Shown: positions 11,001 to 20,783, counted from the first letter of the stretch. The stretch is DNA of 64,000 nucleotides from Paraburkholderia sp. PGU19 (GCF_013426915.1 NZ_AP023182.1:434001-498000); one strand, 5' to 3'. Program-made: numbers and translations. The notes: generated by a model not told the origin, from the sequence alone.

Positions 11001-11085
11001 CAGCGCGCGTCAGCTTGCCACCGAAGTACTGCGTCTTGGCACGGCGGCAGAAGTCCGTGCCCTCCTCGCACCCTTCGCCGAATAA
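8071..11085 (+). CDS. Fused PTS protein: EIIA-EIIA-HPr-enzyme I (tandem EIIA domains)
   Basis: A cytosolic phosphorelay protein of 1004 residues from ATG 8071, preferred over an upstream in-frame ATG (7981) because AAAGGAG lies 8 bases before it. Domains: EIIA(Glc)-like 1 (about 8-155), with the paired His at 65 and active-site His80 in [16 protein letters not shown](Glc)-like 2 (about 168-318), with His224 and His239 in [12 protein letters not shown]; HPr (about 333-415), with His346 in [10 protein letters not shown]; a Pro/Ala linker; enzyme I (about 447-end), with His629 in [13 protein letters not shown] and PEP-binding parts such as [16 protein letters not shown]. Burkholderiales commonly have a single-EIIA EIIA-HPr-EI fusion of about 850 residues; the second complete EIIA is the oddity. 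The EIICB gene follows after 43 bases, giving a whole PTS in two polypeptides. Confidence 0.95.
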   Translation: MNAPERAVLIELIAPLSGVLVPIDSVPDPVFAQKMVGDGISLDPTSNELLAPAAGTVTLLHAAHHAVTIKADSGLEILMHIGIDTVSLKGEGFTPLVAQGDRVAAGQPMIRFDTDLVARKARSLLTQIIVINSDRVQQLKRHTGVVVAGRSVLLEVELKQPGSASFGLVQLHAPVSGVMVPLETIPDPVFSQKMVGDGVSIDPISTELLAPLPGKVTQLHSAGHAVTITADNGLEVLLHIGLDTVLLRGEGFTPLVKEGDSVVLDQPLIRFDPVVVGAKAVSLLTQMVIANGDLVTRYLPAKGLVTAGVDTALSVELAGGAPKEVIVGASSVYSDEVTLPNPAGLHARPAAVFAAEAKKYTSDIRLLRGSDTANAKSVVSIMVLATKFGDKVRVQATGPDAGEATGKLAHLLAEGSGEKPGDAPAPAADAPVATPVVAEVRAAPANANELTGVSASPGLAVGKIVQFRHEVIDVKETGESPQRERAQLESARHEARQQIEALKSRLTDPSKKQILDAHLELLDDPDLNDLAIGSISEGKSAGFAWRDAFQKQAATLEKLDNPLLRERAGDIRDVGRRVLGLLAGVRQTQIEVPGDSILIAEELSPSDTASLDRSKVLGFCTTTGGATSHVAILARSLAIPAICGIDEAALQLADGTLVVLDGSHGSLRCDPDAKDLAKARERIERQTARRKEEKLAAVRLAATSDGHRVEVVANIRNAQEARDAVAAGAEGVGLLRSEFLFDDRDTAPSEDEQAAEYCAVAEALGPERPLVIRTLDVGGDKPLSYMPLPREDNPFLGLRGVRVSLDRPDIFRTQLRAILRTATIGNLHVMFPMVTTIDEVLAAKKILFEEAGDQARGVKVGVMIEVPAAALIAGQLAREVDFFSIGTNDLTQYTLAMDRGHPKLARQADALHPAVLRLIGMTVDGAHEHGKWVGVCGGIASDAMAVPVLVGLGVDELSVSVPAVGSIKAQLARVTMDSARQLATEVLRLGTAAEVRALLAPFAE

Positions 11086-11128
11086 ACGGATCGACAACAA
11101 CCATCTCGCACAATACGGGAGGCCAGCC

Positions 11129-12904
11129 ATGTTCAAGCATGCCTTCGGAGTCTTGCAGAAAGTCGGCAAGTCGTTGATGCTGCCCGTCGCGGTGCTCCCG
11201 GTGGCCGGTCTGCTGCTCGGCCTCGGCGCGACCGATTTCCATGGTTATGTGCCCGCCATCGTCCTCGCGCTGATGAAAAACTCGGGCGACGTGATCTTCG
11301 GAAACCTGCCGCTGATCTTCGCGATCGGCGTCGCGCTCGGATTCACGGAGAACGACGGCGTATCGGGCATTGCCGCAACGATCGGGTATCTCGTCATGAC
11401 AGCGACTTTGGGCGTGATCGCCAAGGCGGAGGGCATCCAGCCGGACACGATCATGGGCATTCCATCGATCCAGACGGGCGTGTTCGGCGGCATCCTGGCG
11501 GGCGCTCTGGCGGCGTGGATGTTCAACCGCTACTACCGGATCTCGCTGCCGCCGTATCTCGGCTTTTTCGCCGGCAAGCGCTTCGTGCCGATCGTGACCG
11601 CGATCGGCGCGATCGTGCTCGGCGCGGTCCTGTCCGTCGTGTGGCCCCCGATCGGCAGCGCGATCAAGGCTTTTTCAGAGTGGGCGGCGGTATCCGACCC
11701 GCGCACGGCGGCGACGATCTACGGGTTCGTCGAGCGCCTGCTGATCCCCTTCGGACTTCACCATATCTGGAACGTGCCGTTCTTCTTCGAGATGGGCAGC
11801 TACCTGGACCCGACCACGGGCAAAGTGGTCCACGGCGACATCACCCGCTTCTTTGCAGGGGACCGCACGGCCGGCATTCTGGCGGGCGCGTTCCTGTTCA
11901 AGATGTTCGGGCTGCCAGCCGCGGCGATCGCAATCTGGCACTGCGCGAAACCCGAGAAAAAGGTTGCCGTCGGCGGCATGATGATCTCGGCTGCGCTGAC
12001 CTCGTTCCTGACCGGCATCACCGAGCCGATCGAGTTTGCGTTTCTGTTCGTGGCCCCCTTCCTTTATCTCATTCATGCGTGTCTTGCGGCGACGACGCAG
12101 TTCGTGGCCAACACCCTGGACATGCACATGGGATTCACCTTCTCGCAGGGCGCTATCGACTTCCTCGCGTTCAACCTGATCGGCAACAAGTCGACCCACG
12201 CATGGTATGTCTTCATACTCGGTCCGATTTACGCAGTGATCTACTACGGCGTGTTCCGCTTCGTGATCACGCGGTTCAACCTCAAGACACCGGGCCGCGA
12301 GGACGACACCGTTGAAGCCGCCAAGGTCAGCACGGCGGGCGCCGGTGGACGCTCGCGCGAACTCGTGCTCGCCTTTGGCGGCCGTTCCAACATCGAGAGC
12401 CTGGATGCCTGCATTACGCGTCTACGTATTTCCGTGAATGACCCGGCGCTCGTCGATGATCGCAAGCTCAAGGCGCTCGGCGCCGCAGGCGTGTTACGGG
12501 TAGGCAACGGCGTGCAGGCGATTTTTGGTCCGCTGTCGGAGAACATGAAGACCGACATGCAGGAATACCTGAAGACGGCTGGCAGCGAAGCCGACCTCGC
12601 GCAGGGCGGACCTGCCGTCGCTGCGACGGCCGCACCCGTAGCCGCAGTTGCGAGCCCGACGCAGAACCCGGCGCAGAAAGCGCGCGCGGAAAAGATTCGC
12701 TCGGCGCTCGGTGGGGCAACCAACGTCACGAAGCTCGAAGCGCTTGCGGCGACGCGCCTGCGCGTCGCGCTATCCGACGCATCCAGGCTCGACGCCGCCG
12801 CACTGAAGGCAGCCGGAGTTCCTGCAATGCAACCCCTTTCCAACGGAGAGTTCGATCTGATCGTGGGTCTCGGCGCAGAAAACCTGGCGGGCGCGATGCA
12901 ATAG
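11129..12904 (+). CDS. ptsG: PTS glucose-type transporter EIICB, with an extra degenerate EIIB domain
   Basis: A membrane permease that imports and phosphorylates glucose (possibly other hexoses). The start [20 protein letters not shown] follows GGGAGG at 11117-11122. The EIIC domain (residues 1 to about 390) carries [44 protein letters not shown] and TGITEPIEF, closer to PtsG than to NagE as I recall them. EIIB has the phosphorylated Cys at about residue 429 in LDACITRLR. After an Ala/Pro linker a second EIIB-like domain ([20 protein letters not shown]) has Ala where Cys is expected, so it cannot be phosphorylated there. EIIA is supplied by the upstream fused protein. Confidence 0.9.
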   Translation: MFKHAFGVLQKVGKSLMLPVAVLPVAGLLLGLGATDFHGYVPAIVLALMKNSGDVIFGNLPLIFAIGVALGFTENDGVSGIAATIGYLVMTATLGVIAKAEGIQPDTIMGIPSIQTGVFGGILAGALAAWMFNRYYRISLPPYLGFFAGKRFVPIVTAIGAIVLGAVLSVVWPPIGSAIKAFSEWAAVSDPRTAATIYGFVERLLIPFGLHHIWNVPFFFEMGSYLDPTTGKVVHGDITRFFAGDRTAGILAGAFLFKMFGLPAAAIAIWHCAKPEKKVAVGGMMISAALTSFLTGITEPIEFAFLFVAPFLYLIHACLAATTQFVANTLDMHMGFTFSQGAIDFLAFNLIGNKSTHAWYVFILGPIYAVIYYGVFRFVITRFNLKTPGREDDTVEAAKVSTAGAGGRSRELVLAFGGRSNIESLDACITRLRISVNDPALVDDRKLKALGAAGVLRVGNGVQAIFGPLSENMKTDMQEYLKTAGSEADLAQGGPAVAATAAPVAAVASPTQNPAQKARAEKIRSALGGATNVTKLEALAATRLRVALSDASRLDAAALKAAGVPAMQPLSNGEFDLIVGLGAENLAGAMQ

Positions 12905-13001
12905 TGGCGGAGAATGTTCTGAATTCACCGCGTTTGGGCCACCGATGGCAGGCTATTTGTTCGTTGCATCGGCAAGCGTCAGGCGAACGCCGGATTTGTG
13001 G

Positions 13002-13925
13002 CTATTCGCTATCGTGGTCCTTGACCTTGCTCCACCCTGGCCCAGGGTCAAACGACTTCGTTGCCTGCGCTTTTTCCACGCTCTGCGGCCCGAAGTCTCG
13101 CTCATAGACCTGGCCCGCATGACTTACCATGAAGCTCTTGATCCCGGTGTCGCCATACTTCACCGGCCAGGCAATGATGGCAAATCCGCCAAAGAGCTTG
13201 CCACGAACGACGTAATCATAGGCGCCGCCCGGGGCATGTGGGCCCTGAGACTCGAGCAGTTTGAAATGGTATCCGTAATAGCCGGCATTGCTTGCATTGT
13301 GCGAGCTTGCGTCGACGAACGCTTCGCCGAGCGGACTTGGGGCTTCGTCCGGTCCCGTATGCCAGTAAAGACCGTCGTGTTTGCCGGCTGAACTCACCAG
13401 CTTCGATGCATAGGCGAGCACCCCCTCGCCGTCGTGATTGGTCTGCGCATACTCGCGCTGCGCATCGTAGATTGCGAGCATCGTCTGGATGACGGCGAGT
13501 TCGTTTCGGCCGATACGCCGCAATCGCATGACCTGGGCGCCAGTGTGTGTATCGAAATGCCATCCCTGGTTTGTCTTGACCAGTGGGATCGGGAACGTCC
13601 ACCCATCATCACCGACCGTAATCTGTGCATGGCTGGCGTCGGTCGTCTTGATCGCATGGGACTTGGCCCACTCGGCGACAAACGTCTCTCGCACCTGTGC
13701 GTCGACGGGCGGGATCAGATCGCGAAAGTCGTCGCCAAAAATCTTGCGCAATGTGTCCTCGCGGTCTTTCACGACTGCGTCGCCAAAAGCGCTCATCGCA
13801 GCATCCGGCGAGCTGAAGTTCCTTTGCGCGTGCGCCGGGAACGTCAGCGCGAATGCGAGGACGGCGCCAGCCGCCAGCTGGGTGAATGCCGAAGTCAGCC
13901 GCTTGCTGGAAATTCGTGCGTTCAT
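13002..13925 (-). CDS. DUF2950 family exported protein
   Basis: A 307-residue protein with an N-terminal signal peptide (ending near FPAHAQ) and the DUF2950 pattern: FSSPDAAMSAFGDAV, then GWTFPIPLVKTNQGWHFDT, ELAVIQTMLAIYDAQREYA and a C-terminal FGGFAIIAWPVKYGDTGIKSFMVSHAGQVYERDFG. The start at 13925 is supported by GAGGAG a few bases upstream. It is 11 bases from the DUF3300 gene, a pairing seen in many proteobacteria, so the two are probably cotranscribed. Function is unknown; an envelope role is inferred from the signal peptide. Confidence 0.85.
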   Translation of the reverse strand: MNARISSKRLTSAFTQLAAGAVLAFALTFPAHAQRNFSSPDAAMSAFGDAVVKDREDTLRKIFGDDFRDLIPPVDAQVRETFVAEWAKSHAIKTTDASHAQITVGDDGWTFPIPLVKTNQGWHFDTHTGAQVMRLRRIGRNELAVIQTMLAIYDAQREYAQTNHDGEGVLAYASKLVSSAGKHDGLYWHTGPDEAPSPLGEAFVDASSHNASNAGYYGYHFKLLESQGPHAPGGAYDYVVRGKLFGGFAIIAWPVKYGDTGIKSFMVSHAGQVYERDFGPQSVEKAQATKSFDPGPGWSKVKDHDSE

Positions 13926-13936
13926 GGTTGTTCTCC

Positions 13937-15202
13937 TCAACGCCTGCCGCGAAATCCACCGCCACCACCGCCACCACGCATGCCGCCGCCACCGGAAGGC
14001 CGGTTGAATCCCGAACCCTGCATGCTCGATCTGCCACGATCGTAGTTGCGCTGGGCGGCGGTGCCGCCTCCGCTTATGCCCGATAAAGCGGTATCGCGTC
14101 CGCCGCCGCTGTAACCGCCACGGTTACCGCCACTGACCCGGCTCATGTCACTGCTTCCGCGACCAGACCCGCCGCCCCGGTTCGCCGCAGGGGAACGATC
14201 CGCTGTCGTCGCACGATTGCCTGCGCCTGCCCGATCGGTTGCGCCCGGACGTGTACCCGAGTCCGAAGTACGGCCGCGATACTGCGCTCGCCGATCGGCA
14301 CCCGAAACCTGCCCCGCGAATTTGTCTCGCGTTGCGTTGTCCCGATAGGCGACGCCCTTGCGATGGCTCGCATCATGCTGCCAGCGATCGCCCTGTCCCT
14401 GCACCTTGCTGCGATCGACATTGCGGTCGATGTTCTGGGCCTTGTGGTGGTCGACGTGAACGTCTCCACCATTCCAACACGAGTTGCAGTCGCTAAAGAT
14501 CGCGCCGGCGGCGGCCAGACCGATGCCCCACGCGAAACCCGTCGCGAGTGCCGCGCCCGGATAATAGGCGGGGTACGGCGGCCAGTAATATGGCGGATAG
14601 GCCGGGTAGCTCCACCCCCCATAGACGACCGTTGGGTTGTAGGCCGGTACGTAGATCACCTCCGGATTGGCCGGCTCGACTCGCACGATTGTGGTCTGCC
14701 CGCCCGCGGGCGCCGGTTCCACGATTACCTTCTGCTGCTCGTTCGACTGCAGGTTGCCCGATTCCTGCGCACGCGCGCGTAATCGCTGCACGGCGGCGAA
14801 CACATCCTTTTGCTGGGCGAGAAACGCATCGCCTAGCTTCTGGGTCCAGTCGAGCTTATCGTTCATGGGCTCGAGGATCTGCGGAAACGCCACCAACGAT
14901 TTCACGCTGGTGTCCCACGGCTGGCTTTCGACTGCCTTGACGGCGGCGTCGCCCTTCAGGTTCGGATTGGCTTTCACCCAGCGTGCCGCATAGACGATTT
15001 CCAGCGGATACGTCGATGCCATCAGCACTTGAGCCAGCACCGGGTCCGGGTAAAGCGCAATGGGTGCGACCAGCGCCTCGAGTTCCTCTGATCTGAACGC
15101 TGCCGGGGTCTCGGGACCACGGTCCGCGCGCGCCGGGATCGTCACCAGCAATAGCACCCAAAACAGAATCGCTGTTGCCCGTCGTCCTGTCGAAGAGATC
15201 AT
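13937..15202 (-). CDS. DUF3300 family exported protein with Gly/Arg-rich tail
   Basis: This 421-residue protein has an N-terminal signal sequence and the DUF3300 core LEALVAPIALYPDPVLAQVLMASTYPLEIV, then WVKANPNLKG. A coiled charged segment and a Tyr/Pro-rich stretch (WSYPAYPPYYWPPYPAYYPG) follow. The last 150 residues are low complexity, rich in Gly, Arg, Ser and Asp, and end GGGGGGFRGRR. A GGAGGGG site precedes ATG 15202. It is the first gene of the DUF3300-DUF2950 pair. Function is unknown; the tail suggests a disordered, basic surface or periplasmic region. Confidence 0.85.
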   Translation of the reverse strand: MISSTGRRATAILFWVLLLVTIPARADRGPETPAAFRSEELEALVAPIALYPDPVLAQVLMASTYPLEIVYAARWVKANPNLKGDAAVKAVESQPWDTSVKSLVAFPQILEPMNDKLDWTQKLGDAFLAQQKDVFAAVQRLRARAQESGNLQSNEQQKVIVEPAPAGGQTTIVRVEPANPEVIYVPAYNPTVVYGGWSYPAYPPYYWPPYPAYYPGAALATGFAWGIGLAAAGAIFSDCNSCWNGGDVHVDHHKAQNIDRNVDRSKVQGQGDRWQHDASHRKGVAYRDNATRDKFAGQVSGADRRAQYRGRTSDSGTRPGATDRAGAGNRATTADRSPAANRGGGSGRGSSDMSRVSGGNRGGYSGGGRDTALSGISGGGTAAQRNYDRGRSSMQGSGFNRPSGGGGMRGGGGGGGFRGRR

Positions 15203-15245
15203 ATGCCCCTCCTCTACGTTGTAGAACCCGGCTTGGCTGCCTGTT

Positions 15246-15830
15246 CTATTTGCTCCCGGGCGTCACGGAAATAGCAACGGCTTCGGTGTACACCACCTCG
15301 ATCTGATCGCCCTTTCGGATATTTTTCAGCTGATCGGGATTTTCGACGACGAGGTCAACGTCCGCTCCTGAAGGTCCTTTCACCGTGATCGCGTTCGCTC
15401 TCTGATCAACGGACACGACGTCTGCCCTGACCGTCACCTCACGGCCGATGGTACCGCCAGGCTTCGCGCCGGAAGCCGCGCGCTCCTGGATCAGACGTTG
15501 CGTACCGTAACGCGGACCGCCCGTTTTGGCGAGGCTCACGGATATCGCTTTCGTATAAACCGTTGTGACTGTATCGCCGACCGCGAGCTGGTCGAAGTTG
15601 CGCGTCTCGTCGCCCACCTGGAGCTGCATGACCTTGCCCGATTTGTCCTTCAACGTGACAGTCCGGGTAGCTGGCTCTATCGCGACGATCGTTGCTGTCA
15701 CAGTCGTCGTCCCCGATGCGTTGGTTTTCTGCGGTCCCTTCGTCACGTCGATGGAAGTTTGAGGTTGCGCAAATGCCGGGCAGGTCATCAATACGGTGAC
15801 GGCCACAAACAGCAAGCTGCCTGCTTTCAT
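15246..15830 (-). CDS. Exported protein of two related small domains (unknown function)
   Basis: A 194-residue protein with a signal peptide (MKAGSLLFVAVTVLMTCPAFAQ). It contains two related segments, TATIVAIEPATRTVTLKDKSGK...GDTVTTVYTKAISV and VRADVVSVDQRANAITVKGPSG...GDQIEVVYTEAVAISV, which look like a repeated small beta-barrel unit. The start at 15830 has GAGGAG upstream, overlapping the end of the antiporter gene, so it is probably cotranscribed with it and with the DUF genes. The family is common in proteobacteria but I know no function. Confidence 0.75.
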   Translation of the reverse strand: MKAGSLLFVAVTVLMTCPAFAQPQTSIDVTKGPQKTNASGTTTVTATIVAIEPATRTVTLKDKSGKVMQLQVGDETRNFDQLAVGDTVTTVYTKAISVSLAKTGGPRYGTQRLIQERAASGAKPGGTIGREVTVRADVVSVDQRANAITVKGPSGADVDLVVENPDQLKNIRKGDQIEVVYTEAVAISVTPGSK

Positions 15831-15841
15831 GTTTTCGCTCC

Positions 15842-17299
15842 TCAGAGTTTCAGCACACCGTTGTAGAGCCCAACGGCTGCGGCTATCGCTGCAGCCATCA
15901 CTGCGGCGAAAATGAGCTTCTCGATTGCCTTGAACACCTGCTTGCCCGCTTCTCGCCTTGCCTTCGCATAGAAGATGGCCCCCGGCGCATAAAGCAGCGC
16001 GGACAGCAGCAGATATTTGATGCCTCCGGCGTATAGCAGCCAAAGCGCGTAACCGAGGCTGATAGCGGCAATAGCCATATCCTTTTGTCTATCGCGCGCG
16101 GTGGCGCGCTCGTAGCACTCGCCACGAATGGCAAGCAGCAGCGCATATGAAACGGACCAGAAATACGGCACCAGGACCATTGACGTCGACAGGTAGACGA
16201 GCGAGAGATAGGTGCCTCGAGAGAATAACGTGATGATCAGAAATCCCTGCACCATTGCATTGGTCAGCCACAATGCATTGGCCGGAACGTGATTCGCGTT
16301 TTCCTTTCGCAGGAATGCAGGCATGGCTCGGCCGAGTGCTGCTGAAAACAGGATCTCCGCACAGAGCAGCATCCACGACAGCATGGCGCCCGTCAATGAA
16401 ATCACCAGGCCAGTGCAGATCAGCAGCACACCCCAGTGCCCGACAACACGCTCGAGGACGCCTGCCATCGAAGGGTTCTGCAGCGCCGCCAGTTCTCGTT
16501 GCGTCAGGATGCCCATCGACAGGACATTGACCAGCAACAGCACGAGCAGCACTGTGATGAATCCGGTGACGGTTGCCTGCCCGATGTGCCGCCGATGCCC
16601 GGCACGCGCGGAAAAGATCGTGGCGCCTTCGATTCCTACGAAGACCCACACCGTGACGAGCATCATGCTGCGAACCTGTTGCGTCACGCTGCCGAGTTTC
16701 GGATTCGCTCTTCCCCATATATCGGCCGTGAAGATGTCCAGTCTGAAAGCGGACAGGCAGATTGCTATGAACACGACGAGCGGGAGAAATTTGGCGACTG
16801 TTGTGATCTGATTCACAATCGCGGCTTCCTTGATGCCCTGCAATACGAGAGCATGCACGCACCACAGAAGCAACGATGCACAGACAATCGCGATCGCCGT
16901 ATTGCCTTCACCGAAGACGGGGAAGAAGAATCCGAGTGTACTGAACAGCAACACGAAGTAGCCGACGTTCCCAAGCCACGCGCAGATCCAGTAACCCCAT
17001 GCGGACGAAAATCCCATGTAGTCCCCAAACCCGGCTTGGGCGTAGGCGTAGATCCCGCCGTCGAGATCGGGCTTGCGAACCGATAAGGTCTGGAATACCA
17101 ATGCGAGCATCAGCATGCCGACGCCCGTAATCGTCCAGCCGATCAGTACGGCGCCGACATCAGCACTTGCCGCCATGTTCTGCGGTAGAGAGAAGATTCC
17201 TCCGCCGACCATCGAGCCGATTACAAGCGCTGTCAGCGCCCCGAGGCCAAGTTTCTGTGTCTCTGGCTGCGCGTGATTCAATCCAGCTAGTTGATTCAC
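15842..17299 (-). CDS. APC-family basic amino acid/polyamine antiporter (ArcD-like)
   Basis: A 485-residue inner-membrane carrier with about 12 hydrophobic segments. The N-terminal LGLGALTALVIGSMVGGGIFSLPQNMA is the helix-1 substrate-binding motif of the APA group (arginine/ornithine, lysine/cadaverine exchangers). GGIYAYAQAGFGDYMGFSSAWGYW and FVGIEGATIFSARA also fit. No arc genes accompany it, so the exchanged substrates are unknown. It heads a minus-strand run that continues into exported-protein genes. Confidence 0.85.
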   Translation of the reverse strand: MNQLAGLNHAQPETQKLGLGALTALVIGSMVGGGIFSLPQNMAASADVGAVLIGWTITGVGMLMLALVFQTLSVRKPDLDGGIYAYAQAGFGDYMGFSSAWGYWICAWLGNVGYFVLLFSTLGFFFPVFGEGNTAIAIVCASLLLWCVHALVLQGIKEAAIVNQITTVAKFLPLVVFIAICLSAFRLDIFTADIWGRANPKLGSVTQQVRSMMLVTVWVFVGIEGATIFSARAGHRRHIGQATVTGFITVLLVLLLVNVLSMGILTQRELAALQNPSMAGVLERVVGHWGVLLICTGLVISLTGAMLSWMLLCAEILFSAALGRAMPAFLRKENANHVPANALWLTNAMVQGFLIITLFSRGTYLSLVYLSTSMVLVPYFWSVSYALLLAIRGECYERATARDRQKDMAIAAISLGYALWLLYAGGIKYLLLSALLYAPGAIFYAKARREAGKQVFKAIEKLIFAAVMAAAIAAAVGLYNGVLKL

Positions 17300-17597
17300 G
17301 TCCCCTCTCCCACGGCGAGCGGGCGCGGAAACAGACTGGACCGGGCCCGGTGCGATGCCGCGTTCCCGGCATCATCTGTTCATCCGGCAAGCCATCTGCA
17401 GTTAAGTCTGGTTGAGAAACAGGCATTGTTCAAGATAGGACAAGGCGCGCGGATACGGGTTGAACGATTGCGTTACTCGGGCCGGATTTTTCTTCCGGTC
17501 AGGAATAGCGCCCGCCGCGCCCTCAAACTCGGGAACTCGCCGCAAGCACAGCGTGCACAATCGGCCGACGCATCAAGCGTGACGCAGCATGCGCGTG

Positions 17598-19967
17598 TTA
17601 CCGCCGGAAACCACCCATCCTGCCCATACCGCCGACGCGCCCGCCCATTCCGCCGGTCTGCCGCCATTGGCCGGACCGCTGTTGACCAATCGCCCGTGCC
17701 CTGTTCTGATCAGCCAGATTCCTGCCGATATCGCCGCCCGGCTGAGCCGGCTCCCAGCCCTTTGGCGTCTGCATCTGCCATCCGCCGTCCGGGGTTCGCT
17801 GGTAGACGTTACCGTCGTGCCCTGCATACACGTCGCCGTTGTTCCATGCGATCGCATTGCCCGTATTCGTGTTGACGGCCACGCCCTTGCTCGTCACCGT
17901 TCGTTCGCCACTCTGTGTATTGCCGGATATGCCGATTTCGGCGGCGGCGGCACGCCCGCTTTCCGGATTGCTTCCGACGATCTGACGTCCCGCTGCGTAG
18001 TCTCCCGTGTACGCATTGCCGACGGCTCCGCCGCGGCCGGCGACGGCCTGACCGGTCAATGGATTCACGACCGAACCCTGTCGACCTGCGGCAAAGCTAC
18101 CTGAATAGGGATTGAAAGCCGCGCCCCTGCTTCCCTGGTAATGCGCACCTGTAGCAGGGTTGTAGCCCTGCACGGCCGCAGCACGCCACTCGGTGCCCGT
18201 CCACGCATTCCATCCTTCCGCATAGGTCACCGTGCCTTGGCCCCAGCGGCCATAAAAATTGGCCTGATTCAGGTTGACGTAGTAACCATAGCCCCAGTAG
18301 TAGCCGTAGCCCCACCACCAGTACGGTTCCCAGTATGGCCACGCAGCACCCCAATCCTCGCCGGCCGCGAAGCCGTAGGAGAAACCCTGTTCATCGCCGA
18401 GTGCAAAACCCGCTCCGTAACCGTAGGTTGCCGGATAGCCGAACCAGACCGACCCGATGTACGGGGGATAGGCGTAGCCAGTCCCGAAGACCACCGTCCC
18501 GTCGAGGCTCACGTAGACGCCCTGGTAGCCAGGCGTGTAGCCCACGACGACCGTGTCTGCCGTGACGGAATAGATGCGCACGTATGTCACGTAGTAGAGG
18601 GGTGAACTCACCGGGATCGCATAGATCTCGTCCGGGACCGTGGTCGCTACAAGCCAGGGGCCCATCGGGGTGGCGCCGGAAAACCAGACTCCGTTCGTCA
18701 CACAATAGTAGTGGCGATCGCTCGCCTGCACGACGGGCGTAGCCGTGTTGACCGCATAACTGAGCGACGTCCCGGCTATCGGTGCGAAGCGCGGTTCGCC
18801 GTCGTAACGGACGATCGTGGTAGCTTTCGCGCGTGACACGGTGGCCGTCTGCGGAACGGTGGTAGCGATCTCCGCTTCCCTCGCCTGTGGCGTACCGGGT
18901 ATCGATACCAACACGTTTGCTTTCGGGTCCGACGGTGAGATCTTCGCGAAATCGGCCGGCAGTTTCTCACCTGGTACGTACTGCCATGCACCACCACTGA
19001 CGGCCGAGAACCAGCGCCCGGATATAAGCACGTAAATCTCGCGCGTGTCCGTGTCGACGAACACGGCATGCTCGGTATTGGCGACTGTTTGTAGACGCGT
19101 GCCCGCGACGGCGACGAGCCTGAACGGACCGTGAGTGATCACCAGTTCAGTGGGCTCGGTGGCGAACAGTATTGCCGGCGCTGTAGAAGCCGGCTTGCGG
19201 CTGCCCGGCAGCAGCGGGTCATAGGGCATCGATGCGTTCGCAATATTGGCCGCATTCACGAGATCATGCGACGCAGTCTGCACGTGCCACGTAGCGTCCT
19301 CACGACGCGTGTACCAATGCCCGGCCGCTTTCAGGTACAGGACGTCTTCGCGATCCCGCAGCAGAAGTGCACGGGTGTTGATGGCTCGCTGATAATGCGT
19401 GCCGCTCACAGCTCGCCATGCAGGCTCGCCATCCACCGAGACGAGGACCGTCGGCGTAGTTGCGAAAACAATGCGTGGAGGCGTATTGAGCACTGCCACC
19501 CGGGGCACCCTTCCCCCTTGCTGCGAGAGCGCATAGCTTGCCTGCAGCACATCGAGAGACGCCGTCAGACCTTTTGGCGGCAGCCGCGAAACGAGCGTAT
19601 CCAGTACTGCGCCCGCCTGGTCGGGGCTGGTCGGCACTTCGACGCTGTCCACCTTGATGTGCGACAGCTGCACGAGGCCGGATGCCTTGTCGACGTCGGC
19701 TTGTGCCGACAATCGGGCGACACCATAGGTGGGATTCCCGCCTTTCGATCCGACCGCAATCGCGGCACGCGCCGATAGCTGGTCGCCATCCCACTTCACG
19801 ATCTCCGGCTGGTAAATCTCGATCCGACTGGTCGCAGTATCGAAACTTCGAGGCCAATTGATCGAAGGCCAGGCGCCGGGAGCGGTCGCGGCAACTGCGA
19901 CAGGTAGCCCATAGGGCATCAGGGCCACAACCACTAGCCCGAGGAGTCGGTGGCATCCACTCAACAT
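17598..19967 (-). CDS. Large exported Gly/Tyr-rich repeat protein (unknown function)
   Basis: A 789-residue protein with an N-terminal signal region. The first part has repeated modules around PPRIVFATTPTVLVSVDGEP, APAILFATEPTELVITHGP and TTIVRYDGEPRFAPIAGT, each followed by a phrase such as INTRALLLRDREDVLYLKAAGHWYT. The middle is Gly/Tyr/Trp rich (YWEPYWWWGYGYYWGYGYY). The tail has YNPATGAHYQGSRGAAFNPYSGSFAAGR-type repeats and ends in Gly/Arg/Met-rich sequence. Related Burkholderia proteins are, as I recall, sometimes labelled carbohydrate-binding family V/XII, which I could not check. It is encoded next to the DUF3300/DUF2950 genes, which have similar basic Gly-rich tails. Confidence 0.75.
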   Translation of the reverse strand: MLSGCHRLLGLVVVALMPYGLPVAVAATAPGAWPSINWPRSFDTATSRIEIYQPEIVKWDGDQLSARAAIAVGSKGGNPTYGVARLSAQADVDKASGLVQLSHIKVDSVEVPTSPDQAGAVLDTLVSRLPPKGLTASLDVLQASYALSQQGGRVPRVAVLNTPPRIVFATTPTVLVSVDGEPAWRAVSGTHYQRAINTRALLLRDREDVLYLKAAGHWYTRREDATWHVQTASHDLVNAANIANASMPYDPLLPGSRKPASTAPAILFATEPTELVITHGPFRLVAVAGTRLQTVANTEHAVFVDTDTREIYVLISGRWFSAVSGGAWQYVPGEKLPADFAKISPSDPKANVLVSIPGTPQAREAEIATTVPQTATVSRAKATTIVRYDGEPRFAPIAGTSLSYAVNTATPVVQASDRHYYCVTNGVWFSGATPMGPWLVATTVPDEIYAIPVSSPLYYVTYVRIYSVTADTVVVGYTPGYQGVYVSLDGTVVFGTGYAYPPYIGSVWFGYPATYGYGAGFALGDEQGFSYGFAAGEDWGAAWPYWEPYWWWGYGYYWGYGYYVNLNQANFYGRWGQGTVTYAEGWNAWTGTEWRAAAVQGYNPATGAHYQGSRGAAFNPYSGSFAAGRQGSVVNPLTGQAVAGRGGAVGNAYTGDYAAGRQIVGSNPESGRAAAAEIGISGNTQSGERTVTSKGVAVNTNTGNAIAWNNGDVYAGHDGNVYQRTPDGGWQMQTPKGWEPAQPGGDIGRNLADQNRARAIGQQRSGQWRQTGGMGGRVGGMGRMGGFRR

Positions 19968-20161
19968 CGTCGTAATCCCGCCTGCAGAGACGCGTTAACG
20001 GAATCTGCGCTGATCCAGCCGTTGCTGATTACGCTCACAGTATAGAAGGGCAGGCGGTGCCTCGCTGTTAATGACTTCCTTTTTCACCGAAGTCGGCTTC
20101 GCTGAAAGACTTCGCGCGTAGGTCAGTGTAACGAGCACGCCGGCCATGGCCCGACTCAACG

Positions 20162-20566
20162 CTAGCGTTTCTCCATCGTCCAGTCCGTTTTTCCTGTACC
20201 GCAAAACCCGGGGTGAAGATTCATCGACTGCCCTTTTGCCGAGAGGACGATCGTTACCCGACGGCATGTCGTGTTCCCCTCATGACGCGTACTCTCCGGC
20301 GTCATGGTTGCATCGATCTTCACGCTATTTCCCGTCCCCTGGTTCGTCCATTGAGTTGCCTCACCGTCCCTCTTTGTGTTGAGCACATCGGTGAGCGCGA
20401 CTTTGATCGAGTCCATATCGTTCTTCTTGATGTATGACATTGGTGTGTCGTTGAGGAAGTTCAGGTTGCTCGCTTCTGCGGCCGCCATCGTGGTCAATAG
20501 CAGCACCGCTGACATCGCTTGAGCATAAAGCACCGACCGTACATATACGGATCTATGAAGTGACAT
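20162..20566 (-). CDS. Exported protein, RT0821/Lpp0805-like surface antigen family (tentative)
   Basis: A 134-residue protein with a signal sequence (cleavage near AAEAS). The body NLNFLNDTPMSYIKKNDMDSIKVALTDVLNTKRDGEATQW followed by TCRRVTIVLSAKGQ resembles the small bacterial surface-antigen family RT0821/Lpp0805, including two Cys that could pair. TAGGAGATC precedes ATG 20566. Family placement is from memory of the pattern and is moderate; the export signal is clear. Confidence 0.65.
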   Translation of the reverse strand: MSLHRSVYVRSVLYAQAMSAVLLLTTMAAAEASNLNFLNDTPMSYIKKNDMDSIKVALTDVLNTKRDGEATQWTNQGTGNSVKIDATMTPESTRHEGNTTCRRVTIVLSAKGQSMNLHPGFCGTGKTDWTMEKR

Positions 20567-20783
20567 GACGATCTCCTACTGCTGACAGTAATTGCGTGCT
20601 GAGATTCTTGCGCAGGGTTCCGAGCGCAACAAGCAAAGGGCGTAGCCATCTGACACCTCAGCTCGAAAAAAGGTATGACCTTTGGACGATAGGTAACAGC
20701 GGGTTAACGGCAAGCAAAATGAAAGAGCTATGTGCGGTAGCGCACATGAGGACGTGTCGACAGCCTGCGGCGTTTAGTGATGT

